Source of the DNA: Euglena gracilis
Taxonomy: Eukaryota > Euglenida > Euglenophyceae > Euglenales
Assembly: GCA_039621445.1 (NCBI GenBank)
Contig: CP154956.1
Span: 71,546,914 to 71,610,913 of the forward strand
Reading direction: 5' to 3'
DNA: 64,000 nucleotides
The notes beneath the pieces are model-generated. The model was not told the DNA's origin. It worked only from the letters and a program-made list of their open reading frames with translations, and did no database searches. Both the position numbers and the translations under genes were made by a program. Within the stretch, counting starts at the first letter, position 1. Each line of letters opens with the position of its first letter. Below, piece after piece: positions 1-10,935 of this stretch.

Positions 1-485
1 GGTGGGGTGATCCCAGGTGCGGAGGGCAACTGCCCTCTGGATGGATGCTTCAAAACGGATTGGGGGGTGGTTTCTGCCCCCAACAGCCCTGGAGCCAACT
101 TTGGGGGTGCTCCGGGTAGCTCCTGGCGTTGGAGTCGCTTCCAACAGCCGGGGCTGATGAGTCAAGAAAGGGATGAGCGGGTATTCCTTTTTTTTTCATG
201 TGCCGCTCCCAGGGCGGTCCACAAGGGATGGGAAGTTTTTTTCCCCCCATAGGGGCCGATCCAGGGATCGAATGGGGTCAAAAACAAGAAGTTGAAAAAC
301 ACATTTTTTGACGTTTTTGGTGGTAAAGAATTCAGAAGTCACTTTCCCCCTGACATCGACCCATTTTTGCCAAACTATCGCCATTTTTCTGGACTATTTT
401 TCCTGTGGATTTTTCATTAAATGTGGTGGACGGGAACTTTTTTTTTGCTCAAGGACCGCCCTGAATGGTTCCGCCCCGGCCGCAG

Positions 486-651
486 GTGGGCGTGGTGCAT
501 GGCGGGGAGTCTGGCCCCCGACGGTCAGCCAGTTCTGCCGGAGGTAGAGGTGGGCCGAGTGCTGCGGGAGAACGGCATCCAGTGGGTCCTTCTTGGCCAC
601 CGGCCCTTCGGCGGCCACCGCACCGCACACCTCCCATGCCAACCCAATGGC
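486..651 (+). CDS. Metallophosphoesterase exon with GH-x-P motif
   Basis: The open frame reads LAPDGQP, then VGRVLRENGIQWVLLGHRPFG, then becomes less convincing before a TGA at 652-654. An AG acceptor lies at 484-485. The 3' border is unclear because no GT occurs between the GH-x-P motif and the stop. Confidence 0.45.
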
Positions 652-2326
652 TGATGGCGTATGGTGGAATGTGGGGCAGGTGGGGAACCCCCCCCCCCCG
701 ACCTTTGCCAGGTTTCAAGGGTTGTTGAGCTACTACGTTGCAAACCCAGACAGTTGCCACCTCTGCTGCCCATCTGAACCCCAGGCCACAGCAATGTTTT
801 TTTTACATCTCAAAAGTTGCCCAAAATGATCTTTTGTTGGTTTCCTGGTGGAGATATGCCAGGGTCCTGATCATTCCCTTGCGCCGAAGGCAAAGACTGA
901 AAGAAATTGGTCAAGGAGGAAGGTTTTTTTAGGTATCAACCTTTTCACGGCATTTTCCTGGGTAAACAAGTGACATGAGGCAAGACATCAAAAAATCCTC
1001 CATGTATCTGGTTTCTGTGACGGGTACTCAAACCTTTTCTTCAGGACCCCGGGGGTCGGGGTCCAGCCAGGTGCTAACTGGCTGGACCCCCTGGGGGGGA
1101 GGGTAAGGGGGTCCAGGGCTTAAGAAATTCCCGCCTGGGGGGTCCTCCTGGCCTTTGCCTGGCTGGAGTGAGCCTTTGTTTGGGAAAGGCACCCCCCCCC
1201 CCGGGGGGGGCCGACCACAACCACGCCCTGCCCACCGTGGACGGCCCTGTATGACCTTGTGTCGCAGCGCTGTCCGGTGCGGGCGATGCCCCCCAAGTCC
1301 TGCGGGACACAGTCCACGGGGTGCACTATGCGATGTGTGACCAGGCTGAACTGCAAGGTTAGGCCAACCGCCCCCTGGGCAGGGGGAAGTGACCCTGCTG
1401 CTGGGGGTCCAGCCGACCGGGACCTTTTCTCCAGCCAGCAACTCCCAGCCGGGACGGGGGTCCGCTGGCAATAATACAGAAATAAAGTTGGACCCAGCCC
1501 AACGAAGCCGGCTGGACCAAATTTTTGGAAACGGCAGTCAACAATGCCCCAAACAATGCACTAGTGAGGGGGTTTCGGGTATCACCCCCCGCCCGGTCCC
1601 TCACCTTCCAGGACACTCCCGCAGCCTCCCCCCTCGGGGTGGGTCGAATTCAGGTCGAATTCAGGCCAGCCTGTGTGCGACACGTGCTACTCCAACCCGC
1701 CGGAGGCCCGCGGCCCCCACGGCCCCCGCCGGGCCCCGGACGTGGTGCACCAGCTCAGGGGCATCGTTTTTTCCGCTTGGTCGACGTCCCATTGGATAAG
1801 GTAATCTCTCGGGGTCAAGTGAAATCAGAATCTATGGAATTTTCGAGCGCTGGAGCAAGTTTCATGCGTTAGAACCCTTGTTCGTAGCGTTTCCATCCAC
1901 CGGCGCAGCCATTAGTGCTCTTCAGTGGCAACCTGCTTCACGGCCGAAGTCCAAAATCCAACGTTGCAACATCGAAGTCAGGCAGGACCCAAACAATTGT
2001 GTACCTCCCCACTGGGCGATCAGCGGCTTTGTGGTGTGTGTTCAGCCTGTTTATGTCAGCCATTCACTGTGGCGGCCATTTCCCAGGGGGGGGGGGGCGG
2101 GGCCGGCCGCTCCTCCCCATGGCCCCTGCCCCCGATCACGATCGAGGGGCCGGTCGCGGGGCCCAACGCGCTCCGCCTGCAGGGCGTGCTCAGCACGGGG
2201 CACACGTACGACTCTGTGATCGACGACGACCCCGTCCAGCCCCTCGGGCGCCGGACCAAGGACGGCTGGTGGGTGAAGTGCCGGGGCCGGGGGTCGCCCT
2301 CCCGCTCGCTGGACAGCAAGTGCCGA
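486..2326 (+). CDS. Calcineurin-like metallophosphoesterase gene, 3' part (multi-exon)
   Basis: Four GC-rich segments in one direction can be read as consecutive exons of a metallophosphoesterase. The first (about 486-610) ends in VLLGHRPFG, the GH-x-P-x-G metal-ligand motif of calcineurin-like enzymes. The second (1268-1357) contains GDAPQVLR followed by HYAMCDQ. The third (1665-1765) has CDTCYSNP. The fourth (about 2145-2326) has GVLSTG, then LGRRTKDGWWVKC, resembling the beta-rich C-terminal end of protist relatives. The order GH-x-P, GDaP, CD-x-x-YS, GWWVK is what I expect for the C-terminal half of such an enzyme. The metal-binding N-terminal half should lie left of the window. The first exon has no GT donor before its stop codon. 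A GC donor just after CTTCG (near 611) would keep phase with exon two, but this is inference. The family call rests on motifs only; the substrate is unknown. Confidence 0.55.
1268..1357 (+). CDS. Metallophosphoesterase exon (GDAP motif)
   Basis: The exon runs from acceptor TCGCAG to donor GTTAGG. It reads ALSGAGDAPQVLRD, then VHGVHYAMCDQAELQ. It is open, GC-rich and 90 bp, flanked by G/C-run repeat DNA. Confidence 0.5.
1665..1765 (+). CDS. Metallophosphoesterase exon (CDTCYSNP)
   Basis: The exon lies between acceptor TTCAG and donor GTTTTT. It reads QPVCDTCYSNP, then RRAPDVVHQLRG. A CD-T-x-YS segment after the GDaP motif fits the family order. A second AG at 1652-1653 is an alternative start. 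Confidence 0.45.
2145..2326 (+). CDS. Metallophosphoesterase C-terminal exon (GWWVKC)
   Basis: The most GC-rich coding block at the left edge reads EGPVAGPNALRLQGVLSTG, then YDSVIDDDP, then LGRRTKDGWWVKCRGRG. Acceptor choices are GATCGAG (just before 2145) or CTGCAG (before 2183). The donor is CGA|GTTCCC after 2326. The rest of the gene downstream was not found with confidence. Confidence 0.5.
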
Positions 2327-3962
2327 GTTCCCCCGGGGGGGGGGGGGACTCGGGGCTTGGGGTGTACCCAAGAGGCATTACAAGAATTGGCGCCCCCACT
2401 CGCAAACACCCGTTACTTTGGGTGCAGGAATTGTTGAACCATTACCACTCGACTGATTGCATGAACGCGGTGGGACTCACCCCCCACAAATTTTTTTGTG
2501 GGGGGTGAATTATGCAACAAAAACTGGTGTGTTTCACGTTTTCCAAGGGAAAAAATGAGGAAACGTGACGGAGAACACCAGAAAACGGATTCCGGCTCGA
2601 CACATCCCAGGTGTTTCAGGCACCAAATTTTGAAATCTTGTAACGCAGTGCTGTCGCAGAGAAGTCGTCGACACAGTTACAGGTCCTTGCACGTCACGCT
2701 TATCTGCCAAACAAGGGGCCATGCGAGCCGGGGAACAGCAGGGCAAATGTATAAAAGTAAGGCAGGCAAATTTTTGCCTGTCAGATGCCGTGTTCATATG
2801 AACACTAGCATACTCCCTCTCACTAATTTCATCACTACGCAATCGTGGTGCAAACCAATGGTTGTCGTGTGGAATTGCGTTCACCAGCTGTCACGGACGA
2901 GGGGATAGTGTCGCACAACTGATGTGTGTTGGTGCGCGAAGTTTGCGCCCACAAACAAACTTTGTTTTTGCGTACTAAGGCTCGCACAAACACATTATTC
3001 TGAAGTGATTGATTAAATGTTGGTGTGCGCATTTGTGCGCACCAACTTAATTTTGTTGACGCCGTCAAATCCGCGCACCAACACGCCTATCACGTTCAAA
3101 AACCTTGTAGGGTCATGGCCATCATCAGTGTCTTTTAACATGAACATGTTGTTTGTTGCTGCCCATGCACAAACCCTCCGTATACCGGTTTCCCCAAGAT
3201 GTTGGTGCGCGCATTTGTGCCAACAAACAAAATTTGTTTGTGGGCTCATTTGCGACCACCAACATGTCATTTTACCTTCAACGTTTTGTGTTTTGTGCTC
3301 AAATGCGCCCACAAACATACATCAGTTGCGTGACGGCTGGCTGACGTAGTCTGTTGTATGTGATGCAATAAGGCTCCGTCTGTCTTTACGGGCGGCTGCA
3401 GTTCCCAAGCCAGTCCAGGCCAGGCACCACGTCAGCACCAGTACCAATAGTCGTAACAGCGGGTGTGTGTTTCCCACCTATTTGACACCAATCCCACCCT
3501 CGGCCCCTTTCATGTCACTCGGTAAGCAACATGCATATCAAACCACCTAGGGTTACAACCCTCCAATACAGGGTTGCAACAATTCATAAACTGTTTTCTG
3601 TGTGTCAGGGCACAGGGTCCCAGAAATATCGTAAAAAATTGAAAACTTGCGCAAATGCGCCATTTCAAAGAAAAACCCTTAAATGCGAATTCGGCCGCCT
3701 ATGCACACCCCCCACTGACGCGTGCACGTGTGCCATTTTTTTCCGAAGGGAGATGGCAAAATGGATGAATTTTTGACTGTGATTGGGGGGCAGCCCCCAC
3801 CTGGACCCCCCTTCCCCCCCCAAATAACGGTCAAAAGTGCCTTTGCATTTTGTTCATCCCGTTTCTGCACCATCTCTTTCTCTGTGGTTGTGTGTTCGCA
3901 AGTTCAAGGGAATTTTGAGCCCAAGCAACACATTTGTCTGGATTGAATGTTTCTTGTTTCAG
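2327..3962. other. Non-coding stretch with an inverted-repeat element
   Basis: No convincing exon is seen here. A G/C-run repeat at about 2330-2360 and a TTTTTTTGTGGGGGG hairpin at about 2480-2505 precede the inverted-repeat element at 2905-3340. The remainder is unremarkable, moderately AT-rich DNA. Confidence 0.5.
2905..3340. mobile_element. Short inverted-repeat element with GTTGGTGCGC words
   Basis: The ends are imperfect inverted copies. The left reads CAACTGATGTGTGTTGGTG and the right, on the other strand, CAACTGATGTATGTTTGTG. Inside, the words TTGGTGCGC and CCCACAAACA recur in both orientations at about 2930-2960, 3020-3045, 3075, 3200-3260 and 3305. No target duplication could be fixed, so the type is unassigned. 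Confidence 0.5.
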
Positions 3963-4022
3963 CTACACGAGCATGGCAACCCCTGCACTTGATGGCGACA
4001 AGGATGCATTCGTGGTCCTCAG
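3963..4022 (+). CDS. Possible small exon
   Basis: A 60-bp open block sits between a good acceptor (TTTCTTGTTTCAG) and a GTATAT donor. One frame reads TSMATPALDGDKDAFVVLR and includes a possible start Met. There is no recognisable domain, and it could belong to either neighbouring gene or be chance. Confidence 0.2.
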
Positions 4023-4403
4023 GGTATATGTGGGTGAGAATCGTCCAGTTTAAGCCGCTGCTGCCGGCGTGAGTGGGTGGGCAGGCGAGGGAGAGGTGCA
4101 AGAGTATGCCGCATATGACCCTGCTCCTGACACGTGGGTGCGGGTTCAAAGTGTCTTGCGAGAGTCGTGGCCGTGCCGATTTGGACCTGTCTGATTGACC
4201 TGCTGTCTTTTGATTTGGATTGATGCACTGCTGCTTTGCTTTCTTTTCCCTGCCGTCTTGCGTACCTGTCTTTTTTTCTGTGCCCCGCGACTGGGGCATT
4301 GTTTCCAAACAGATTTTGTTGGGCTTCTGCGGTGTCTGGGACGCTTCTTCTTTTAACAAAGAAACAACTTTTGTCAGCTGATGGTGTTTTTTCCCCCTGT
4401 TTC

Positions 4404-4551
4404 CCACAGATTCAGAGGTTTTGTCACATCCCACTGCAAAGCTGACTTGCGGGGCATGTCCTTGTTCGCCGGCGGTTCTGTCTGTGCCACATTAGCTCAC
4501 TCCGATTTTCCCTTTGAAGCAGAAGAATCAAAAGTTCTGCAACAACTTTAA
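4404..4551 (+). CDS. Possible terminal exon, unknown protein
   Basis: After a strong pyrimidine tract and acceptor (TTTCCCACAG) one frame is open to a TAA at 4549-4551. It reads FRGFVTSHCKADLRGMSLF, then GGSVCATLAHSDFPF. No domain was recognised. The only support is the acceptor and an open frame of about 48 codons. Confidence 0.2.
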
Positions 4552-5720
4552 TCCCTCAAATGCAAGGAGGCAAGTCAATAAAAACTCCCGTACAATTTAC
4601 AAAGTGGCAAAAGGAGGCAAAAAGAAAAGGTGCAAACCCTGTCACCTTTTTGTTGCATCCCCGGGAGGCTGAGACCACGACGGCAAAAAAATCAGGCCAT
4701 GAGGACAAGTGTGCTGGGAGAGGATCCCTTAATGGACTTAGCACCATCAGCTGGTGGAAAATGTGCCCCCCAGCATTCTGTATCTAATTCAAAGGGGTGG
4801 AACCCATTTCTGAGCAGACTACACGTAAACCCAAAAAGTAAAACAAAGGAGAACAAATTTTGGGAACCTTGAAGAACTATGTGGCAGAAAAAGCTCCAAG
4901 GCAGGGGGGAGAACGTTTTTTTTTCTTCATTTTCCCCAACGGTTTTGGATTTTTGCTGGAAAAACTTTGACTCTGAAAAATACCTCGTTCTGTTCCCGAT
5001 TTTTTTTTCATGAGACCAAAAATTTATTTCAATTTTGTTGTCATGCAACTTTTCGAATTTTTGCTTTTACTTGAGGTTTTTTTTATTTATATTTTTTTGT
5101 GTTTTTTTCTGTGGCGCGAAGCGTGGAAAACTTTTTTGGGAAATGCCCTGAGCAAGATGGCTCTATTTGGGAGGGGGTCCCTGCCCCGGGGGCCCCCCCG
5201 GTGTTTAAAAGGAAGCTTTGTTCCCAATTTGTTTTGTCCGGAAATTTTCCCAGCGGTTTCAAGCGGGTATCCAAGATTTTTACGGCATTTTTTAAGCTTT
5301 TACCAAATATTTTATCTGTCAATTTTTTTCCCGTCAGCAATTCAAAATTTATTCAACCCCCTAAAAAGCCTATGCCAATCAATGCACAAAAATTGATAAG
5401 GATTTGAATTCCCTCGACGGGCAGCGCAAGGAGGAGACACACATTCGCAGCTTGCGGAGAGCCAGTGAACAGCTGTCCTGCGCGTGATTTTTTCTCCTCT
5501 TTTGTGGAAGGGTAAGAATGTGAGCGAGGACGTTGCTCTTGCCCCCACCCCTGCAGGCCGGCCTCGGGGTTTCTTTTCCCACTGCCCACACCCCTAAAAC
5601 GCGACGTGCCTAAAACCTGAAGTCGCCTCCAGAATTGCTGAATATCCACGGGGGCCCATCGCGGGATCCCCCCTCCCCTTCAGGGCTCACATCCAAACCT
5701 GCTCTCGATTCACAGGCGAT
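4552..5720. other. Gene-poor stretch
   Basis: Mostly A- or T-run-rich DNA with no convincing exon. A GGCGCGAAGCG word at about 5113 recurs in several elements elsewhere in the window. A small G/C-run palindrome lies at about 5180-5205. Confidence 0.4.
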
Positions 5721-5723
5721 CGC

Positions 5724-5924
5724 ATGCAATGGTTCTCCTGGTCCTTCTTCTCCCCACTGCGACGGGCCCTCCTCCTCATCTGCCTTGTCCAAACGGCGAC
5801 CACTACTGCCGGGCCTTTGCAGCCTGCCCCGCCTTTCTTGCCAGGCACCCATCTCCCCGATGGGAATGGGACTGTCGAGGCCCTCCCCCGAGGTTGTCAT
5901 CCCGTTGTAACCAATGCAATGTGA
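5724..5924 (+). CDS. Candidate first exon: signal peptide or membrane anchor
   Basis: An ATG opens a 66-codon frame beginning MQWFSWSFFSPLRRALLLIC. This has a basic pair followed by a hydrophobic stretch, then a Pro/Gly-rich segment, as in a signal peptide or type II anchor. An overlapping frame from the ATG at 5729 (MVLLVLLLPTATG) also looks like a signal peptide and is Cys-rich downstream, so the frame is unresolved. It lies about 5 kb upstream of the first recognisable DUF229 exon on the same strand. DUF229 proteins are secreted or membrane-anchored, so it could be exon 1 of that gene. That link is inference. Confidence 0.3.
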   Translation: MQWFSWSFFSPLRRALLLICLVQTATTTAGPLQPAPPFLPGTHLPDGNGTVEALPRGCHPVVTNAM

Positions 5925-7900
5925 CCTTCGTTTTGGGCGGTGCATTGAGGGCGATGGACGTCCACATTTACCCCGCAATTTCTGGCCATTTCCGTCGTTT
6001 TTGGCAGTTTTTGACTCCCCCCCCCCCGCAAAACAAAATGAGCATACGGGGTGCCGTGGGACAGCTTCGCGTTGTTTGTTTTTTTCATGGTTATGCCAAG
6101 TTGCATATCATGCAGTCTTTGGGGTCCGGGTGTACAAAAATGTAATTCTTTTTCTTTTTAAGAACTTTCGGATAGTTCTTCTTATGGCCCAAAACTTAAA
6201 GAATGGGGTAAAAAAAGCCACTAAAATTTGGGCATGGGAAGATCAGCCTCAGAATACAAAAATTTTCTGATGAGGAGATATACCCCTATTTCCGGTTCTT
6301 GAAACCGATTTTCTCACAATTTTCTGCAAGTTTCCTGCAATTTTCCCAAAGGTCTCTGATTATTCCCTCCTGCGTGTTGTTGAACGTTTGTGTTGTGTAA
6401 AAAGTTTGTAAACAGACGTTTCCACAATGTGTAAAATATATTATCTCATCATAATGAAGATAATGATATTGATAGTGATTGCAACTGTGAATTGATATGC
6501 ATGTCGTTTCGTGAGCAATGTGACCCCCAAAGTCAAATTTTTTTTGTGTTTTGAAGGCGTTGCATTCTCTTTTTGGTTTGATGGCTCAGTGCGCTATTTC
6601 GCAGGAGAGGGGATAGATTGGTTGGCAAAAATGTATTATGTCCTCGAAAAGTGTCTGGGCAGTGAAGCATTTGGGCGATGACCAGGTTTCAAAAGCCTTG
6701 GTCTTTGTTTTGGATGGTCATCGAGTTCTTTAACAGGAGACAGATGTGAAAATTGACAGGGTGACATACAGGCTTCCGTGGGGGAAAGCAAAACATCCAA
6801 CCTGGTGCATGTAACCCGAAAATACTTGCCAGAGTTTTTGCGCGGTTTTGGAGGAAATTCTTGGGTGGGGTAAAAAGAATGAATGATGACGTTGTGCTAT
6901 TTCCTTGTGTCGAGTGAGCGTTCATGTTTATCTTCTAAACGAGATTATTTTACCAGTAATTAGTTTGGCTCGGTGCAAATGCAACGTGAAATGAGTTTTG
7001 GAAGTGGTTGCCAGTGCACTGCAAACCATCTTTTTGATTTCTCACCCCTCCCATTATTTTTTGTCATCGAATCCACCCGACAGAGCAGGTAAAAATGGCT
7101 AAACATAAGCGCACGCCATTACTCCTCACAGGACGCAGCGGAGATGATGCACCACCTCAGCGTCTTGTAGATTCCATGTTCTTGCGCTATGAACAGGCCC
7201 CGCCACTCGTTCCATGTCTCCTCGTGCTGCTCTCAAAGCTGTTGGTTTTCAATCTAGCATCAGGCAACCAAGTCAGGCTGCTTCATATCTTTGCATTGAA
7301 TAGCTTTGAGCGTCTTTAAAAGAGGGGTAAAATGCAGTTTAAGTCAAAAATTTCCTTTGCTAAGTGCTCTGGTGGTGAGTGAAGGGACGTTCTTCCCCGC
7401 CCCGAGACCTTCCCATGCAGCTCCGGGAGGGGGAGGGGCAGAATTCAGGTGATCAATACCAAATGCAAATGTATATGCCAGCATCGCTCCCATCACATCA
7501 GGACACAGCACAAGCTTTCACGCACATGCCCCATTTGCCCAAAGGTTTTGGCACTCTCACTTGCTGTGCCACATAGGCATATGAATGTCTGGTTTTCTTG
7601 TCAATGGAATCCAATCCTTGCTGCCCTCCCAAATGTTTCCCACCTGTTGCTGGCTGTGGCCGGCCTGCCTGTGGCGCATCTGATGATTTCTTTTCCTCTT
7701 CATTCAACACCAGCAGCAGCAGCAGCAATTGTCTCGCTCAGCCAGGTATGCGAAATTTCATTATTATTAAATTGTTCTAATGATAAAATTCATCGTGACT
7801 TTTTGTTGGTTCCAGAAGCAGGGATTTTTTGAACCCGGGGGGGGGGTGCAGGCTACGCTAGACCTCCTCCCCCTGGGGGTTGCCTCCAAGGCTTTGTGGG
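5925..7900. other. Gene-poor stretch
   Basis: AT-rich single-copy-looking DNA with short open frames (for example 7095-7319 +, beginning MAKHKRTPLLL) that show no domain, splice context or coding bias. I see no mobile element here. Confidence 0.4.
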
Positions 7901-8299
7901 CAGGGTTCGATATAAGGAGGGCGTACATGGTTTAGGTGGGGGGGGTGTCCCCCCCCACCCCCCCCCCCCCCTGGCCCGCAGGTGGGGGTCCGGCCCACCC
8001 CCCCCCCACCTGCCAGGGGGGTCCGGACCGACCCTCGGGGGCAAAAATTGACCCCCCCCAAAAAGGGTCAATTTTTTCCTCCGGCGCTTCGCGCCGAAAA
8101 TTTTTTGCATTTTTGGCACATTTTTGCCCAAAAAGTGCCCAAAATGGCACTTTTGGTCGTTTTGGGGGGTCAAAAATTTTCGGCCACCCTGACCGCGCAC
8201 CTGTTTAGGTGGGGGGGGGTGTCCCCCCCCCCCCCCTCCTGGCCCGCAGGGGGGGGGTCCGGACCACCCCCCCCCCACCTGTCCTTATATCGAACCCTG
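7901..8299. mobile_element. hAT-type MITE with 8-bp target duplication
   Basis: A 399-bp element has perfect 18-bp terminal inverted repeats, CAGGGTTCGATATAAGGA. It is flanked on both sides by the direct repeat TTTGTGGG (7893-7900 and 8300-8307). CA-G-G termini plus an 8-bp target duplication are the hAT signature. Just inside the ends are inverted C/G-run blocks with TTTAGGTGGGGGG, and the centre carries a GGCGCTTCGCGCC hairpin. There is no coding capacity. Confidence 0.9.
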
Positions 8300-8509
8300 T
8301 TTGTGGGTCCCGTGCCGGAGGTGGGGCAGGAATACCTGGGTCCGTACGTTTCAGGGCAGCCATGTCCACAATCATGCTTGTCTTCTCCTCTGGCATTGTC
8401 TCAGCAGCGGAGGCTCGGGCTTTCCCCTGCCCCTTAACTTGTGGCTTCGACTGCTGGCCGTAGCCAGACGAAGCGACATGTGTCTAGCCCCGTCCCGGGG
8501 TTGCTGGTA

Positions 8510-9227
8510 CCCCCTCCCCCCTTGTCCGACGATCGGGCTTGTCCAACGACCCCCCCCCGGTCAGAGACGATCTTTTCGAATACGATCTTGGGGAAATGAG
8601 ACTTGATAATGTCCTTGCTTTTGATTTGTTCTTTCCAGCTTCTCTGACTTCTGTGATGAACCACTACCCAATGGGTTGTTGTGTTGTCTATCCTCGCTCG
8701 AATGGTGACGTTGCAGAAGGCGTCGTTGTGGGCAAGCTCCTCTGATGATGCTGGGCGATGCTGGGCGATGCTGGGCGATGCTGGGTGATGCTGGTATTTT
8801 TTTTGCATATTTTGAAAAAGTAAACGCTTTTTTTGGACAATTCTCCACAAGTCTCCCTCTTGGGCATTTTTTTGTTTATTATTTGCTAATTTGGGACCAT
8901 TTTGCATTGATTTGGGTAAATGTTGGGCTAATTTGGGTCAACATGAACACTTTTACGGTATTTTTGGCTATTTTGTGCCATTTTGGGGATTTTGGGTATT
9001 TTTGTGGATTTTTGTGAATATTTTGTTGATATTGTTGGCATTTGTAGGCTGTTTTAGATAGGCCATTGTCAGGCGCGAAGCGTCAAAAAATTCCAGTGTG
9101 GCGCGTCGGAAATCCCCCCCTTGTCTAACGACCCCCCCCTGGTCAGAGACGAACATTGGCCATTTTAACGACCGCCCCCCCCCCGGGTCAGAGATCAACA
9201 TTAGAGGTCGTTGGACAAGGGGGGAGG
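8510..9227. mobile_element. TA-flanked inverted-repeat element
   Basis: The ends match as inverted repeats containing CCTCCCCCCTTGTCC followed by RACGAYC, and each abuts TA (8508-8509 and 9228-9229). The left end has three extra C. The words TTGTCYRACGA and GGTCAGAGACGA recur inside the left end (8523-8570) and before the right end (9119-9226). The middle holds a 10-mer minisatellite and a strongly T/G-biased tract. No transposase is visible. TA targets suggest a Tc/mariner or pogo relative. Confidence 0.6.
8746..8793 (+). repeat. GATGCTGGGC minisatellite
   Basis: About five tandem copies of a 10-bp unit, GATGCTGGGC with a GATGCTGGGT variant, followed directly by a long T/G-rich tract. A similar GATGCAGGGC-type cluster leads into a T/G-rich tract at 19.63-20.1 kb. 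Confidence 0.8.
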
Positions 9228-9229
9228 TA

Positions 9230-10717
9230 AATATTTTCTATGCCTCTCACCCTTGGGGGTTATGGAATCTGTTGGTCCCGGGGGGGGGGTCCACAAAACG
9301 CCTATTTGTCCTGCTCGAAGCATTTCCAGCTTAAAATGAAGCCCCAAGGCAGCATAAAATCCTGCACAGTTTTCATACAAATGTGCAGTTGCAACAATAG
9401 AAATCCAAGGACAATCAAAAAGTTCTAACTCCCAATTTCTAATTTTAATCCTGCCCTTGCACCCCCCCCCCCAGACCCAAATGGGCTGAAAACCACGCGG
9501 TGTGCAAGAAAACTGGTGGACATTGCGTGACACAAATGCATTCAAATGTAAGAATAGAATGGCGGTTTATTTGATGGCGGTCTGATGATGATTTCCATAA
9601 ACATTGATTTGAATGTTTATTTGTTGATTAAATTTTAGTCAACTAAGTTTTTAAATTTTTAAATTGTCACATATAGGTGTATATTCTTGCATTCTGAGTT
9701 GTATGGGGAAATGCCTACACTTTACTCATGTTCACAATTAATATTTTTCGCTCATTTTTTGCCTCTCCTCCCAGGAGCCTACACCGCAGACCCTGAGCCT
9801 CCCTTTGATTGTCGCCAGGATCCTTTTGCCTGGGAAAGTGGTGGTGTGGTGCAGACCATGCCATTGCTGTCTGCCAATCCCACCCCTGGGGGGGGGGGGT
9901 GGCACATTTGCATTGGTTCAGACTCCCCGGGGGGAAGGGTCGGCCGGATACAGCCGAATGTGGGGTGAACGTGCATGAAACAAAAAAAAAAAAAAAAGAT
10001 CGATACCCATTGATGTTGAGGGAGACGACTCGGCTGAGTTCCGGAGTGATCCCCCCAAAGGAAGAGATGTGGTTGACGGTTGTTCTTGGAAGGGTGCTAA
10101 GGGATGGCATGGTGCGGATCCGGTGCCCAGGTCCCATTCGCTGGATCCAGGAGGGGCATGAGTTGCTGGTCAACCAGGGGTTCGCCAAGGCCAACGTGGA
10201 AAAGGACAGTCCAGGTGCCCTGCTTTTTTTCCAGTTTCGTCCTGCAGAACAGGAAAGCGGGTGACAAAAAACAGGATAAACGGAATTCAGTTGGTGTGTA
10301 TGTACCACATTTTTTATGTTATGCACATGCATACGTGCCATTCCACATGTTCATTTAAGAAATCTGATTCTGATGATGCTGAATCAATGGATCAATTGAT
10401 CAATCAGGATGGGAGGTGTTGTTTTTGCAAATGTGTGAATCTCCTGAAATACTTTTAATGCAAATCTGACAGCCTTGCAAACCGAATTTTTTTTGAATCT
10501 TCACATGTAAAGCTAGTCTCTGTGGGGGACATGATGGACTTATTGATGGACAGAGAATATTTTGAACACATGAACCGACGTCAAACACCCTGTTCCGAAG
10601 TGTTGCTTTGCATCGCTGAAGATTGACCAGTTTGGACCCAGTGTTGCAAGTGTTCGTCAATGCCCGGGCTCTTCTGCACAGCCGAGAGTATCATCATCCG
10701 CCCCCCCCTCAATCCAG
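9230..10717. other. Gene-poor stretch with one open block
   Basis: AT-rich DNA. The only coding-like block is at 10005-10264 (+), ending in a TGA, with PKEEMWLTVVLGRVL and RIRCPGPIRWIQEGHELL. It has no recognised domain and no confirmed splice sites. It could be an upstream exon of the DUF229 gene or a chance open frame. Confidence 0.25.
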
Positions 10718-10935
10718 TGTGGGAGCGGCGCAACCGCCGTGCAGCGTGGCACAGCGGCCGGCCCCGCCAGCTGCGGCACACCACCGAGTTCCTGGAGGTC
10801 CGCTGCGGGAAGCAGCTGCAGCAGTTCGTGCGGCTGCGGCCCCGGCCGGCCGTGGCCGCGCGCGTGCCCCCGCCGCCGCTGGCCGGCCGCCGCCGGCCGG
10901 ACGTCGTGGTGCTGGCGGTGGACACGGTTTCTCGG
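10718..10935 (+). CDS. DUF229 exon: D-T-V-S-R motif
   Basis: Acceptor AATCCAG and donor CGG|GTAGGG bracket a very GC-rich block. It begins VWERRNRRAAW and ends RRPDVVVLAVDTVSR, matching the first conserved strand and metal-site Asp region of the family. Confidence 0.7.
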
